Made by a program: the position numbers and the translations under genes. From Microbacterium trichothecenolyticum (GTDB lineage Bacteria > Actinomycetota > Actinomycetes > Actinomycetales > Microbacteriaceae): DNA of 64,000 bases. Each line of letters begins with the position of its first letter. Within the stretch, counting starts at the first letter, position 1. Location of the stretch: positions 1,550,001 to 1,614,000 of the forward strand of contig NZ_JAUTBF010000001.1 of assembly GCF_030818955.1 (NCBI RefSeq). Reading direction: 5' to 3'. The notes beneath the pieces are model-generated. The model saw nothing but the letters and a program-made list of their open reading frames with translations. It did no database searches and was not told where the DNA came from. Below, piece after piece: positions 19,040 to 28,078 of the stretch.

Positions 19040-20724
19040 GGTGTTCTCCCGAAACCCGACCGGTTGAGCGAGATCGGCTGGGTGAGCCCCAGCGCCTCCA
19101 GCGCCCCGCCCTGCTCGTCGTCGGGGACGAGGGGCAGCGGCGACGCGCCGACGGGCCTGCCGTCGCGGGGCAGCGTGAGCACGAAGTTCGATCCCTTGCC
19201 CGGCTCCGACCACACCGCGAGAGCGCCCCCGTGCAGTCGCGCGTCGCCGAGCGCGATCGAGAGGCCGAGCCCGGTTCCTCCGATCGTGCGCACGCGAGAG
19301 GGGTCTGCCCGCCAGAACCGGTCGAACACGCGCTCGACGTCATCGGCCTTCATGCCCAGGCCGAAGTCGCGCACGCCGAGCGCCACGGCATCCCGGTTGC
19401 TGTCGACCGAGACGACGATCGGTCGGCCCTCGCCGTGCTCGATGGCGTTGCCGAGCAGATTGCGCACCACCCGGCGCACCCGGCGGGCGTCCATGTCGAC
19501 GGGGGTGTACCCGCCCGGCGCGACCAGCCGCACGTCGGAGCCGTGCCCCTCGGCGAGCTGCTCCATCGACGCGATGACGTCTTCGGCGAGGTGGGCGAGA
19601 CTGGTGGGCTCGAGCTCGAGTTGCACCGACCCCGCGTCGTACCGGCTGATCTCGAGCAGGTCGGTCAGCAGCACCTCGAAGCGCTGCACCTGCGCGTGCA
19701 AGAGCTCGGCGGCGCGCCCGGTGACGGGGTCGAACTCCTCACGCTGGTCGTTGATCATGTCGGCGGCGAGCTTGATGGTCGTCAACGGCGTGCGCAGCTC
19801 GTGCGAGACGTCGGACACGAAGCGCTGCTGCACGAGGGACAGGTCGGCGAGTTCCTTGATCTGCGACTCGATGCTGTCGGCCATGGCGTTGAAGGAGCGG
19901 TTCAGCGTGGCCAGCTCGTCTTCGCCGCGCACGGGCAACCGCACGCCCAGATCGCCCGCCGCGAGCTTCGCGCTGGTCTCCGCGGCATCCGCGATCGGTG
20001 TCGTGACCGATCGCAGCACGAACCACGCGATCGAGCCGATGAGCACGACGAGGATGAGCCCGACCACCCACAGCAGCACCTGCACGAAGGCGAGCGTCTG
20101 CGAGGCGCTGGTGAGGTCGTAGCCCATGTACAGCTCGTACGAGTCGACGCCGTCTCGAGCGGGGAAGCGCAGCTGGTGGCCGACCAGGATGCCGGGCACC
20201 TCGCGGCCGTCGTCGGAGGGCAGCGCCACCGACTGCCACCACTGCAGATCGGGACTGGACTGCACCTGCGTGCGCAGCGCCTCGGTCACCAGGCTCGATT
20301 CGAAGGCGGGCGAGATGAACGGCTGCGGGGCGAGCGGCGAGGGCGGGCCGATACGGTACAGCGCGATGAGGTCGCTCGAGGACTGCTGCGACAACCGCGT
20401 CGCGATGCCGTTCATGAGCGTCTGCGCCGCGGCGGGATCGGTCGAATCCACCGCGGCGTCGAGGGTGGCCTGGGCAGACGCGGTGGCGCGCTGGGCTTCG
20501 AGGAGCACCTGGTCCTTGCGGGCCGTGAACAGCTCGTTCTGGATGACGAGGGCCATCGCGACGCACGTCACCAGAATGGTCGCGGCGGTCAGCGCGACCG
20601 TGATCAGGATCGTGCGAAAGCGCAGGGAGCGCCGCCACAGCGTCGCCAGGCGGTCGCGCACGGACCGCCAGTCGCGCAGGTCGGCGAGCCGCCGCGGCGG
20701 GAGCGTGCGCACCGCGCCCGTCAT
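19036..20724 (-). CDS. mtrB: Sensor histidine kinase MtrB
   Basis: The 562-residue membrane kinase has a transmembrane helix at about 39-62, an extracytoplasmic sensor region at about 65-205 and a second helix at about 211-236. A HAMP linker, HisKA with His308 in SDVSHELRTP and an HATPase_c domain (N-box NLLGNAIEHG, G-box GTGLGLS) follow. MtrB phosphorylates MtrA to coordinate cell-wall remodelling, division and osmotic response. It starts 7 nt after mtrA and overlaps lpqB. Confidence 0.96.
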   Translation of the reverse strand: MTGAVRTLPPRRLADLRDWRSVRDRLATLWRRSLRFRTILITVALTAATILVTCVAMALVIQNELFTARKDQVLLEAQRATASAQATLDAAVDSTDPAAAQTLMNGIATRLSQQSSSDLIALYRIGPPSPLAPQPFISPAFESSLVTEALRTQVQSSPDLQWWQSVALPSDDGREVPGILVGHQLRFPARDGVDSYELYMGYDLTSASQTLAFVQVLLWVVGLILVVLIGSIAWFVLRSVTTPIADAAETSAKLAAGDLGVRLPVRGEDELATLNRSFNAMADSIESQIKELADLSLVQQRFVSDVSHELRTPLTTIKLAADMINDQREEFDPVTGRAAELLHAQVQRFEVLLTDLLEISRYDAGSVQLELEPTSLAHLAEDVIASMEQLAEGHGSDVRLVAPGGYTPVDMDARRVRRVVRNLLGNAIEHGEGRPIVVSVDSNRDAVALGVRDFGLGMKADDVERVFDRFWRADPSRVRTIGGTGLGLSIALGDARLHGGALAVWSEPGKGSNFVLTLPRDGRPVGASPLPLVPDDEQGGALEALGLTQPISLNRSGFGRTP

Positions 20725-20731
20725 GGGGCGC

Positions 20732-21412
20732 TCAGGCCACCGCGCCGGCGCGGTAGCCCACGCCGCGCACGGTGGTCACGATCCGCGGGTTGTCGGGGTC
20801 GGCCTCGATCTTGGCGCGCAGCCGCTGCACGTGCACGTTCACCAGACGGGTGTCGGCCTTGTAGTGGTAGCCCCACACCTGTTCGAGCAGCATCTCGCGC
20901 GAGAAGACCTGCTGCGGCTTCTCGGCGAGGGCGACCAGCAACTCGAACTCCAGCGGCGTCAGTGCGATCGGGGTGTCGCCGCGGCGCACCTCGTGCGCGG
21001 CCACGTCGACGACGAGGTCGCCGATGCGCAGCGTCTCGTCGACGGCGACCTGGGCCGGGCGCAGGCGCGTGCGGATTCGGGCGACCAGCTCTTTCGGGTT
21101 GAAGGGCTTGACGATGTAGTCGTCGGCGCCCGACTCCAGGCCCCTCACGACGTCGGCGGTGTCGGTGCGCGCGGTGAGCATGATGATCGGGATGCCGGAC
21201 TCCGCGCGCACGCGGGTGCAGATCTCGATGCCGTCGACGCCCGGGAGCATCAGATCGAGCAGGATGAGGTCGGGGCGCTCGGTGCGCCACGCTTCGACGG
21301 CCTGGGCTCCGTCGGCGCAGAAGGCCGTGTCGAATCCTTCGGTGCGCAGCACGATGCCGATCATCTCGGCGAGCGCGGTGTCGTCGTCGACCACCAGGAT
21401 CCGTGAAGTCAT
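20732..21412 (-). CDS. mtrA: Response regulator MtrA
   Basis: The 226-residue OmpR-family regulator has the receiver domain with phospho-acceptor Asp53 (LILLDLMLPGVDG), acidic Asp9/Asp10 and Lys in VKPFNPKEL. A C-terminal winged helix follows (LTPLEFELLVALAEKPQQVF, then RGVGYRAG). MtrA is among the most conserved actinobacterial regulators and controls peptidoglycan hydrolases and division genes. It is the first gene of the mtrA-mtrB-lpqB operon and is divergent from the membrane-protein operon that starts at 21575. Confidence 0.97.
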   Translation of the reverse strand: MTSRILVVDDDTALAEMIGIVLRTEGFDTAFCADGAQAVEAWRTERPDLILLDLMLPGVDGIEICTRVRAESGIPIIMLTARTDTADVVRGLESGADDYIVKPFNPKELVARIRTRLRPAQVAVDETLRIGDLVVDVAAHEVRRGDTPIALTPLEFELLVALAEKPQQVFSREMLLEQVWGYHYKADTRLVNVHVQRLRAKIEADPDNPRIVTTVRGVGYRAGAVA

Positions 21413-21574
21413 TCGGGTGTACGTCTTCCGTCTCGAACCCGTTCGGAACGGGCAGCGTGCCCGGGGTGAGGGCGCGTTGCTGTCGAGAGTAGTCGACCAG
21501 CCTGCGATGGGGCCGAGCGTGTCGGGGGTGTATGACACGATGAGGGCACTGCCGCGCACCGAGGAGGCATCACC

Positions 21575-22783
21575 GTGACCGCGTATCCGACTTGGACTCC
21601 GGCCTCGCGCCCCGGCATCGTTCCCCTGCATCCGTACGGGTTCGCCACGATCCTCGGTCGATCCTTCACCGCGCTGCGGCACAACCCGAAGGTGCTGCTG
21701 GGCTTCGCGCTGGTGGTGCAGGCGGTGGCCTACGTGGTGCTGACCGCGGCCGTGGCTGCCGTTGCCGCGGCGAGCTACTCCCGGCTCGACACCGTGCCGT
21801 TCGACAGCGACGAGTACGGCGCGATCCTCGCCGGCTCGACCGTGCTGACGGGGGCCGCGGCTCTCGGGCTCAGCGTGCTGGTCGGCGCTCTCAGCGTGAT
21901 CGTGCAGGGCGTCGTCGTATCGGAGGTCGCCCACGCCGTCGTGGCCGAGAAGCCGACGCTGAAAGCGGTGTGGGCACGGGTGCGCCCGGTCGTCTGGCGT
22001 CTGATCGGCTACAGCGCGCTGGTCGTGCTGGCCGGCGTCGTCGTGATCGGCGTCCTCGCGGGCATCGTGACGCTCCTGGTCATCTCCGTCGTGTGGGTCG
22101 GCATCGTCGTCGGCGTGCTGCTCCTGCTCGCGCTGATCCCGCTGTACCTCTGGCTCAACACCAAGCTCTTCCTCGCCCCCTCCGTGATCATCCTCGAACG
22201 GGCCGGCATCGTCGCGGGCATCGCTCGCTCCTGGCGACTCACCCGCGGGCGATTCTGGCCGACCCTGGGGGTGATCGTCATCATCTCTCTCGGCTTCGGC
22301 GCCATCGCCCAGATCATCTCGATCCCGTTCAGTCTGGTCGGGGGACTGCTGCCCGTGATCGTCGCTCCCACGGGGACCGACGAGGCCGGCGCGCTCGTGG
22401 GGAGCCTCGCGGTGCAGGTCGTCGGTCAGCTCGGGGTCGTGCTCGTGCAGTGCATCGCACTGGTGGTGCAGTCGACCTCCGCCGCACTCGTCTACGTCGA
22501 CGCACGTATGCGCACAGAGGGTCTCGATCACGACCTGCACGCCTACGTCGAGGCCCGCGACGCGGGGGCCGCAGAGCTGGGCGATCCGTACCTCGTCGGG
22601 GTGGGCCGCATCGTCGCGCATCCGGCACCGGCGCCCGTCGACACGACACCGCCCTCCACCGGGTACGCCGCCCCCGCCGGGGCGTACGAGCCCACCGCCA
22701 CTCCCCCGCAGGGGGGCACGCCCGTCGCACCCGAGCCTGCGCCCACGTCATGGGCCCCGCCCGGGTCGCGAACAGAGGGATGA
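21575..22783 (+). CDS. Polytopic membrane protein (glycerophosphodiester phosphodiesterase membrane-domain type)
   Basis: The 402-residue protein has about six to seven membrane segments between residues 40 and 310 in the arrangement of the GDPD membrane domain family, and a cytoplasmic Pro/Ala/Thr-rich tail (about 345-402). No phosphodiesterase catalytic domain is present, so enzymatic activity should not be assumed. The GTG at 21575 has GAGGAGG 8 nt upstream. It is the first gene of a five-gene operon with overlapping stops and starts. Divergence from mtrA is conserved in relatives. Confidence 0.78.
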   Translation: MTAYPTWTPASRPGIVPLHPYGFATILGRSFTALRHNPKVLLGFALVVQAVAYVVLTAAVAAVAAASYSRLDTVPFDSDEYGAILAGSTVLTGAAALGLSVLVGALSVIVQGVVVSEVAHAVVAEKPTLKAVWARVRPVVWRLIGYSALVVLAGVVVIGVLAGIVTLLVISVVWVGIVVGVLLLLALIPLYLWLNTKLFLAPSVIILERAGIVAGIARSWRLTRGRFWPTLGVIVIISLGFGAIAQIISIPFSLVGGLLPVIVAPTGTDEAGALVGSLAVQVVGQLGVVLVQCIALVVQSTSAALVYVDARMRTEGLDHDLHAYVEARDAGAAELGDPYLVGVGRIVAHPAPAPVDTTPPSTGYAAPAGAYEPTATPPQGGTPVAPEPAPTSWAPPGSRTEG

Positions 22784-23448
22784 CGCCCGCCCTCGCCGCG
22801 GTCACCGCGGTGTTCCCCCTGCTTCCCGACCCCGACCAGGCCCGGGAATGGGCCGAGCGCGAGCTGAACGACCCCGCCTACCGCGCCGCCGAGCCGACCA
22901 TCATCGACCGCGCGTCTCAGGCCGTCGCGTCGTTCATCCGCGACCTGCTGACCCCGTCGGACGGCGCCGACTGGGGACCCCCGGCACTCATCGTGCTCGC
23001 GATCCTGCTGGCCGGCGGTGTCATCGTCGCGCTGCTGATCTGGGGACGTCCCCGACGCGTGGTGCGGGCAGGGCCCGCCGCTCGCGCCCTCTTCGACGGC
23101 GACGACGTGCGCTCGGCCGACGAACTGCGTCGTGAGGCCACCGAGGCGGCTGCCCGGGGGTCGTGGGACACGGCCATCGTGCTGCGCTTCCGCGCGCTGG
23201 CCCGTGGACTCTTCGAGCGGGGCTTGGTCGACCCGCCGCCGGGAGCGACCGCGCGCGCGTTCGCCCGCGCGGCGGGTGCGGCCCTGCCGGCGTTCGCCGT
23301 CTCGATGGATACCGCCGCGGCGAGCTTCGACGACGTGCGCTACCTCCGCCGCCCCGGGACCGCCGAGGGGTATCGCGCGATCGCCGAGCTCGACGACGCC
23401 ACGATCCGTGCCCGGGCTCTCACCGACGGTGCGGTCGCCGCGCCATGA
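22780..23448 (+). CDS. DUF4129 membrane protein
   Basis: The 222-residue protein has an N-terminal region with the ARE-WAERELNDPAY core, one transmembrane helix (about 66-90), and a cytoplasmic DUF4129 domain with DELRREATEAAARGSWDTAI and the ALARGLFERGL helix. DUF4129 often accompanies transglutaminase, MoxR and DUF58 genes. The ATG overlaps the preceding stop and its own stop overlaps the next ATG, indicating tight translational coupling. Biochemical role unknown. Confidence 0.82.
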   Translation: MTPALAAVTAVFPLLPDPDQAREWAERELNDPAYRAAEPTIIDRASQAVASFIRDLLTPSDGADWGPPALIVLAILLAGGVIVALLIWGRPRRVVRAGPAARALFDGDDVRSADELRREATEAAARGSWDTAIVLRFRALARGLFERGLVDPPPGATARAFARAAGAALPAFAVSMDTAAASFDDVRYLRRPGTAEGYRAIAELDDATIRARALTDGAVAAP

Positions 23449-24617
23449 GTGCCACGACAGCACCCTCGCGGGCGCGCACGGGCCGACGCGGCGCGCTCGG
23501 CTGGATCGCGCTGGTGATGGCCCTCGCCCTGGTCGCCCTCGTCGGTGGTTCGCTCGTCTACGGCGGTTACCAGCGGCGTGCCGTGCTCGACCCCGATTCA
23601 GCCGGGCCCGACGGCACGCGTGCGCTCGTGCGCGTACTCGAGCAGCAGGGCGTGCGGGTCACCATCGCCCGCGATCGTGCGGCAGCCGCGCGCGCGCTGG
23701 CCGCCCCCGACGCGACGCTGGTGATGCGCGATGCCCCCATGCTCTCCGACGCGGCACTGCGCGATCTCGCCGCGAGAGCCCGCCACACCGTCCTCGTCGA
23801 GCCGCGCTCGCGAGCCCTCGACGTGCTGATGAACGGCTCATCGCTGGGTGGCATCGCCCGGGACGAAGCGGTCGCTCCGGCCTGCGAGGTGCCCGCCGCG
23901 CGCCGAGCGGGCGACGCGCGAGCGACGGAACTGCTCGTCCCCGGCATCGGAGTGACGGGGTGCTACCCCGTGGACGGCGAGTTCGCGCTGCTGACGCGGG
24001 AACGCGACGGGCGCACCGTCACCGCGCTCGACGGGCTCGCGGTGCTCACCAACGCCGCTCTGCCCCTCGACGGCGACGCGGCGCTGGCGATCGGCGTGCT
24101 GGGGCAGAGCGAGACCCTCGTCTGGTACGTGCCCTCGCCGAGCGACGCCGACGAGGGCACCGCCGCACCCACACTGGCCGAGCTGACGCCCTCGTGGGTG
24201 ACGCCCTCGATCCTTCTCCTGCTCACCGCCGCCCTTGCCGCCGCCATCTGGCGCGGGCGCCGGTTCGGTCCGCTCGTCACGGAGCGTCTGCCCGTGACGG
24301 TGCGGGCCAACGAGACCACCGAGGGGCGCGCGCGCCTGTATGCGGCGTCGGGCGACGCCGCGCACGCGCTCGGCGAGCTGCGTCGCGCCGCGCGGGTCCG
24401 GCTCGGCCGTCTGCTGGGCCTCGCGGCGCACGCACCCGCCGTCGACGTCGCGGATGCGGTGGCCGACCGCCTCCGTGCCGACCGTTTCGTCGTCCGCGGC
24501 ATCCTCGTCGATGACATCCCCCGCACAGATCGCGAGCTCGTCGCGGCCGCCGATCGACTCCGAGACCTCGAGGCGAGCGTGCGCGCCGCCGTCCGAACCG
24601 AAGGGACCACCCGATGA
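23445..24617 (+). CDS. DUF4350 membrane-anchored protein
   Basis: The 390-residue protein has a transmembrane helix at about 19-41 and an external DUF4350 domain (about 45-240: GTRALVRVLEQQGVRVTIAR, then TLVMRDAPMLSDAALRDLAA). A second helix at about 253-272 leads to a cytoplasmic helical domain. The external part has a class I glutamine amidotransferase-like sandwich, as in the related Gldg/IFT-type domains, without obvious catalytic residues. It overlaps both neighbours as ATGA and works presumably with the MoxR ATPase downstream. Confidence 0.82.
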   Translation: MSATTAPSRARTGRRGALGWIALVMALALVALVGGSLVYGGYQRRAVLDPDSAGPDGTRALVRVLEQQGVRVTIARDRAAAARALAAPDATLVMRDAPMLSDAALRDLAARARHTVLVEPRSRALDVLMNGSSLGGIARDEAVAPACEVPAARRAGDARATELLVPGIGVTGCYPVDGEFALLTRERDGRTVTALDGLAVLTNAALPLDGDAALAIGVLGQSETLVWYVPSPSDADEGTAAPTLAELTPSWVTPSILLLLTAALAAAIWRGRRFGPLVTERLPVTVRANETTEGRARLYAASGDAAHALGELRRAARVRLGRLLGLAAHAPAVDVADAVADRLRADRFVVRGILVDDIPRTDRELVAAADRLRDLEASVRAAVRTEGTTR

Positions 24618-25630
24618 CCGACTCCCCCGAGACGCCGACGACGACCCCGACGCCGGACGCGACCACCGACGCCCCTGGCCACGACGTGCTGCGCGAGTCC
24701 ATGCACCGGGTGCGTCTCGAGGTCGGCAAGGCCGTCGTCGGGCAGGACGGCACGGTCACCGGGCTGCTGATCGCTCTGCTGGCGCGCGGCCACGTTCTGC
24801 TCGAGGGCGTGCCGGGTGTCGCCAAGACGCTGCTGGTGCGCTCGTTCAGCCGCGCCCTGGGCCTCGATACCCACCGCGTGCAGTTCACCCCCGACCTCAT
24901 GCCCGGCGATGTCACCGGCTCGCTCGTATACGACGCGCGTGCCGGCGAGTTCGAGTTCCGCGCGGGTCCGGTCTTCACCCACGTGCTGCTCGCCGACGAG
25001 ATCAACCGCACGCCGCCGAAGACCCAGGCGGCCCTGCTCGAGGCGATGGAGGAGCGACAGGTGTCTTCCGACGGGGTGAGTCGTCCGCTTCCCGACCCCT
25101 TCCTCGTCGCCGCCACGCAGAACCCCATCGAGCACGAGGGCACCTACACCCTGCCCGAGGCCCAGCTCGACCGCTTCCTGCTGAAGCTGGTCGTCGACCT
25201 GCCGGGCCGCGACGCGGAGGTCGACGTGCTCCGTCGCCACGCGAGCGGCTTCGATCCTCGGCGCCTCGACGAGGCCGGTGTCGCCCCGGCCATCACCGGG
25301 CCCGAGATCCTCGCGGCCCAGCGCGCCGCGGCATCCGTCGCCGTCGACGACGACGTGCTCGGCTACGTCGTGGATCTCGCGCGCGCCACCCGGCAGAGCC
25401 CCTCGGTGCTGCTGGGCGTGAGCCCGCGCGCGACGACCGGGCTGCTCGCCGCGGCGAAGGCGTGGGCCTGGCTCAGCGGATACCCGGCCATCACCCCCGA
25501 CCACGTACAGACCATGCTCGTCCCCGTCTGGCGGCACCGCATCCGCCTGCGACCCGAGGCGGAGATCGAGGGCGTATCCGTGGATGCCATCCTCACCTCC
25601 GTGCTGCAACAGACGCGCGTGCCCCTCTGA
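24614..25630 (+). CDS. MoxR-family AAA+ ATPase
   Basis: The 338-residue cytoplasmic ATPase has Walker A GVPGVAKTLLVRSF, Walker B LLADEINRTPPK, sensor 1 ATQNP and the C-terminal AAA lid. MoxR proteins act as chaperones that load cofactors or assemble complexes together with VWA or DUF58 partners. The adjacent DUF58 gene, overlapping by one base (TGATG), is the likely partner. Confidence 0.92.
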   Translation: MTDSPETPTTTPTPDATTDAPGHDVLRESMHRVRLEVGKAVVGQDGTVTGLLIALLARGHVLLEGVPGVAKTLLVRSFSRALGLDTHRVQFTPDLMPGDVTGSLVYDARAGEFEFRAGPVFTHVLLADEINRTPPKTQAALLEAMEERQVSSDGVSRPLPDPFLVAATQNPIEHEGTYTLPEAQLDRFLLKLVVDLPGRDAEVDVLRRHASGFDPRRLDEAGVAPAITGPEILAAQRAAASVAVDDDVLGYVVDLARATRQSPSVLLGVSPRATTGLLAAAKAWAWLSGYPAITPDHVQTMLVPVWRHRIRLRPEAEIEGVSVDAILTSVLQQTRVPL

Positions 25631-26931
25631 TGGTCGTCACCGGCCGCCTCGCCCTGCTCGTCGCTCTCGGCGTCGTCCCCCTCGTGCTGCTGAGCACGGC
25701 GGGCACCCCGGCGTGGGCGGTCGCCGGAGGGTGGGTCGTGCTGTGCGGGGCGCTCGCGGCGACCGACGCGTTCCTCGCCGCCGACCCGCGTCGCGTCGAG
25801 GTCACCCGCTCGCTTCCCGAGCGGGCGCTGCGCGACGAGCCCGTCGTCGGCGAACTGCGCGTGCGCAACCTCGGCACCCGCACGCTGCGGGCGCTCGTGC
25901 GCGACGCGTGGCAGCCGACGGCCGGGGCTCCCGAGGAGCGCATGACGTTCACGGTGCCGCCGGGCGAGCGCCGCACGGCGACATTGCCGCTTCTCCCCCG
26001 CCGGCGCGGCGAGCTGCGCAGCGCGTTCGTCGTCGTGCGCTCGGCCGGCCCTCTCGGCATCGCGGGGCGGCAGGCCGTGGTCGACGCCCCGGGCCGCATC
26101 CGCGTTCTGCCGCCGTTCACCTCCCGCCGTCACCTCCCCTCGCGGCTGGCGCGCCTGCGCGAACTCGACGGGAACACCACGCTGCAGGTACGCGGGCAGG
26201 GCACGGAGTTCGACAGCCTGCGCGAGTACGTCCGCGGCGACGACGTCCGCTCGATCGACTGGCGCGCGACGGCGCGCGCGGGAACGACCATGCTGCGCAC
26301 GTGGCGCCCCGAACGAGACCGGCACGTCGTCATCGTGATCGACACGGGCCGTACCGCCGCCGCCCGCGTGGGCGACGGGGTGCGCCTGGATGCCGCGATG
26401 GAGGCCGCTCTGCTGCTGTCGGTGCTCGCGACACGCGCCGGCGACCACGTGCACCTGCTGATGTTCGACCGGGTGACACGGGCGCGCGTCACCCGTGTCG
26501 ACGGCGCGCAGCTGCTGCCGAGGGTGGTCGATGCGATGGCCGGTGTGGATCCGCAACTGATCGACACCGACTGGGATGCCGCGTTCGCGCAGGTCCGGGC
26601 ACTTGCGATGCGTCCGGCGCTCGTCGTGCTGCTCACCGCAGCCGACGACCCCGAGGCCGCGCGCGCCTTCCTCGCGTCGCTGCCGGCCGTCGCCGCCCGC
26701 TCGCGCCTGCTCGTGGCCACGGCGACCGATGGCCCGGGCGAGGTACCCGAGCATCACGATGCCGCCGATGTGTACGCCGCCGCCGCGATCGAACGCGCCC
26801 GTCACGACGCCGACCGGGTGCGTGGCGGAGTGGTCCGCGCCGGCGGAGACGCCGTCTCGGCGTCGGCCGACGACCTGCCGCCGCTGGTCGCCGACCGCTA
26901 TCTCGCGCTCAAGGCGGCCGGTTGGCTGTAG
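25630..26931 (+). CDS. DUF58 protein (VWA-like partner of MoxR)
   Basis: The 433-residue protein has two N-terminal hydrophobic segments (about 5-22 and 26-45), a beta-rich region and a DUF58 core with GTEFDSLREYVRGDDVRSID followed by a von Willebrand-like fold (HVVIVIDTGRTA). The VWA metal site is only partly preserved (DTG instead of DxSxS). It probably presents a membrane-bound target to the MoxR ATPase. It is the last gene of the operon. The 124 bp after it contain a possible -10 (TATCCT at 26972) and no clear terminator. Confidence 0.85.
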   Translation: MVVTGRLALLVALGVVPLVLLSTAGTPAWAVAGGWVVLCGALAATDAFLAADPRRVEVTRSLPERALRDEPVVGELRVRNLGTRTLRALVRDAWQPTAGAPEERMTFTVPPGERRTATLPLLPRRRGELRSAFVVVRSAGPLGIAGRQAVVDAPGRIRVLPPFTSRRHLPSRLARLRELDGNTTLQVRGQGTEFDSLREYVRGDDVRSIDWRATARAGTTMLRTWRPERDRHVVIVIDTGRTAAARVGDGVRLDAAMEAALLLSVLATRAGDHVHLLMFDRVTRARVTRVDGAQLLPRVVDAMAGVDPQLIDTDWDAAFAQVRALAMRPALVVLLTAADDPEAARAFLASLPAVAARSRLLVATATDGPGEVPEHHDAADVYAAAAIERARHDADRVRGGVVRAGGDAVSASADDLPPLVADRYLALKAAGWL

Positions 26932-27055
26932 CACACCGGTCCCCATGCAGCCCGCGACATACGTCGCGGCTTATCCTGGGGGGTACCCTTCGAGCCGTCC
27001 GCGCGTCCCCTCCGTGCCCGGCTGCGCCGTCTACGCACAGGATGCGGGAGAACTC

Positions 27056-28078
27056 TTGCCAGGAAACGCCACGACCCGCTTCGACGATGTGGCCCTCGTA
27101 TCGGTGGCGAGCGTCCTGCCCGGCCGGGTGACGACGTCGGATGACATCGAGGACCGCCTCGCTCCCGCTCTGCACCGGCTGAAGCTGAAGCCGGGTCTGC
27201 TGCGACGGGTCGCGGGCGTGAATGAGCGCCGCAACTGGGCCGCGGGGGAATCCTCCGACGAGGCGACGATCGCCGCGGGCAAGCAGGCGCTCGCCGAGGC
27301 GGGCGTCGATCCCCGCGAGGTCGGCCTCATCATCAACACCTCCGTCACGCGCAAGCATCTCGAGCCCTCGGTGGCCGTTCGACTGCACCACGGACTGGGT
27401 CTGCCGAGCTCGGCGATCAACTTCGACGTCGCCAATGCCTGCCTCGGGTTCATCAACGGCATGAGCCTGGCCGCCGGCATGATCCAGTCCGGCCAGGTCA
27501 AGTACGCCCTGATCGTCAACGGTGAAGATGCCGACGAGATCCAGGTCAACACGATCAACCGGCTCGTCCGCGAGGATCTCGACCGCGACGCGTTCATGCA
27601 GGAGTTCGCCTCGCTCACCCTCGGCTCGGGCGCTGCCGCGGCCGTGCTCGGCCGCGCGAGCGACCACCCCGAGGGTCACCGCCTCGTCGGCGGCGTCACC
27701 CGCGCGGCGACGCAGTTCTATGACCTCTGCGTCGGCAGCGTCGACGGCATGTTCACCGACGCGAAGGCCCTGCTCAAGGGCGGGCTCGACCTCGTGGTCT
27801 CGGCCTGGAAAGAGGCCAAGGGCGAGTTCTCGTGGACCGGCATGGACCGCTACATCACGCACCAGGTGTCCTCCGTGCACACCTCCGCGATCGTGCGCGC
27901 CGCCAAGCTCGACCGCAGCCGGGTTCCCGTGACCTACCCGCACCTGGGCAATGTGGGTCCGGCATCCATCCCCATCACCCTCGTCGACGAGCAGAAGACG
28001 CTGCGCCGCGGCGACCGCGTCCTGCTGATGGGAGTGGGCTCCGGGCTGAACACCGGCATGCTGGAGCTGGCCTGGTGA
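27056..28078 (+). CDS. oleA: OleA, thiolase-fold enzyme for head-to-head fatty acyl condensation
   Basis: OleA condenses two fatty acyl-CoAs into a beta-keto acid, the first step of long-chain olefin synthesis. The 340-residue protein has the thiolase/KASIII fold with nucleophile Cys129 in DVANACLGFING, the catalytic His in YITHQVSS and Asn in HLGNVGPAS. It starts at a TTG (27056) with GGGAG five to six bases upstream; no in-frame ATG fits. The stop overlaps the GTG of oleBC, giving the order oleA-oleBC-oleD known from Micrococcus luteus and other actinobacteria. A plain FabH is unlikely given the neighbours. Confidence 0.88.
   Translation: MPGNATTRFDDVALVSVASVLPGRVTTSDDIEDRLAPALHRLKLKPGLLRRVAGVNERRNWAAGESSDEATIAAGKQALAEAGVDPREVGLIINTSVTRKHLEPSVAVRLHHGLGLPSSAINFDVANACLGFINGMSLAAGMIQSGQVKYALIVNGEDADEIQVNTINRLVREDLDRDAFMQEFASLTLGSGAAAAVLGRASDHPEGHRLVGGVTRAATQFYDLCVGSVDGMFTDAKALLKGGLDLVVSAWKEAKGEFSWTGMDRYITHQVSSVHTSAIVRAAKLDRSRVPVTYPHLGNVGPASIPITLVDEQKTLRRGDRVLLMGVGSGLNTGMLELAW

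Noticed and set aside
20732..22621. mtrA read as a 629-residue protein with a long N-terminal extension
   Set aside because: The extension is antisense to the divergent membrane-protein gene; MtrA begins at the ATG at 21412, giving the standard 226 residues.
21575..22783. Glycerophosphodiester phosphodiesterase enzyme
   Set aside because: Only the membrane domain pattern is present; the catalytic domain is absent.
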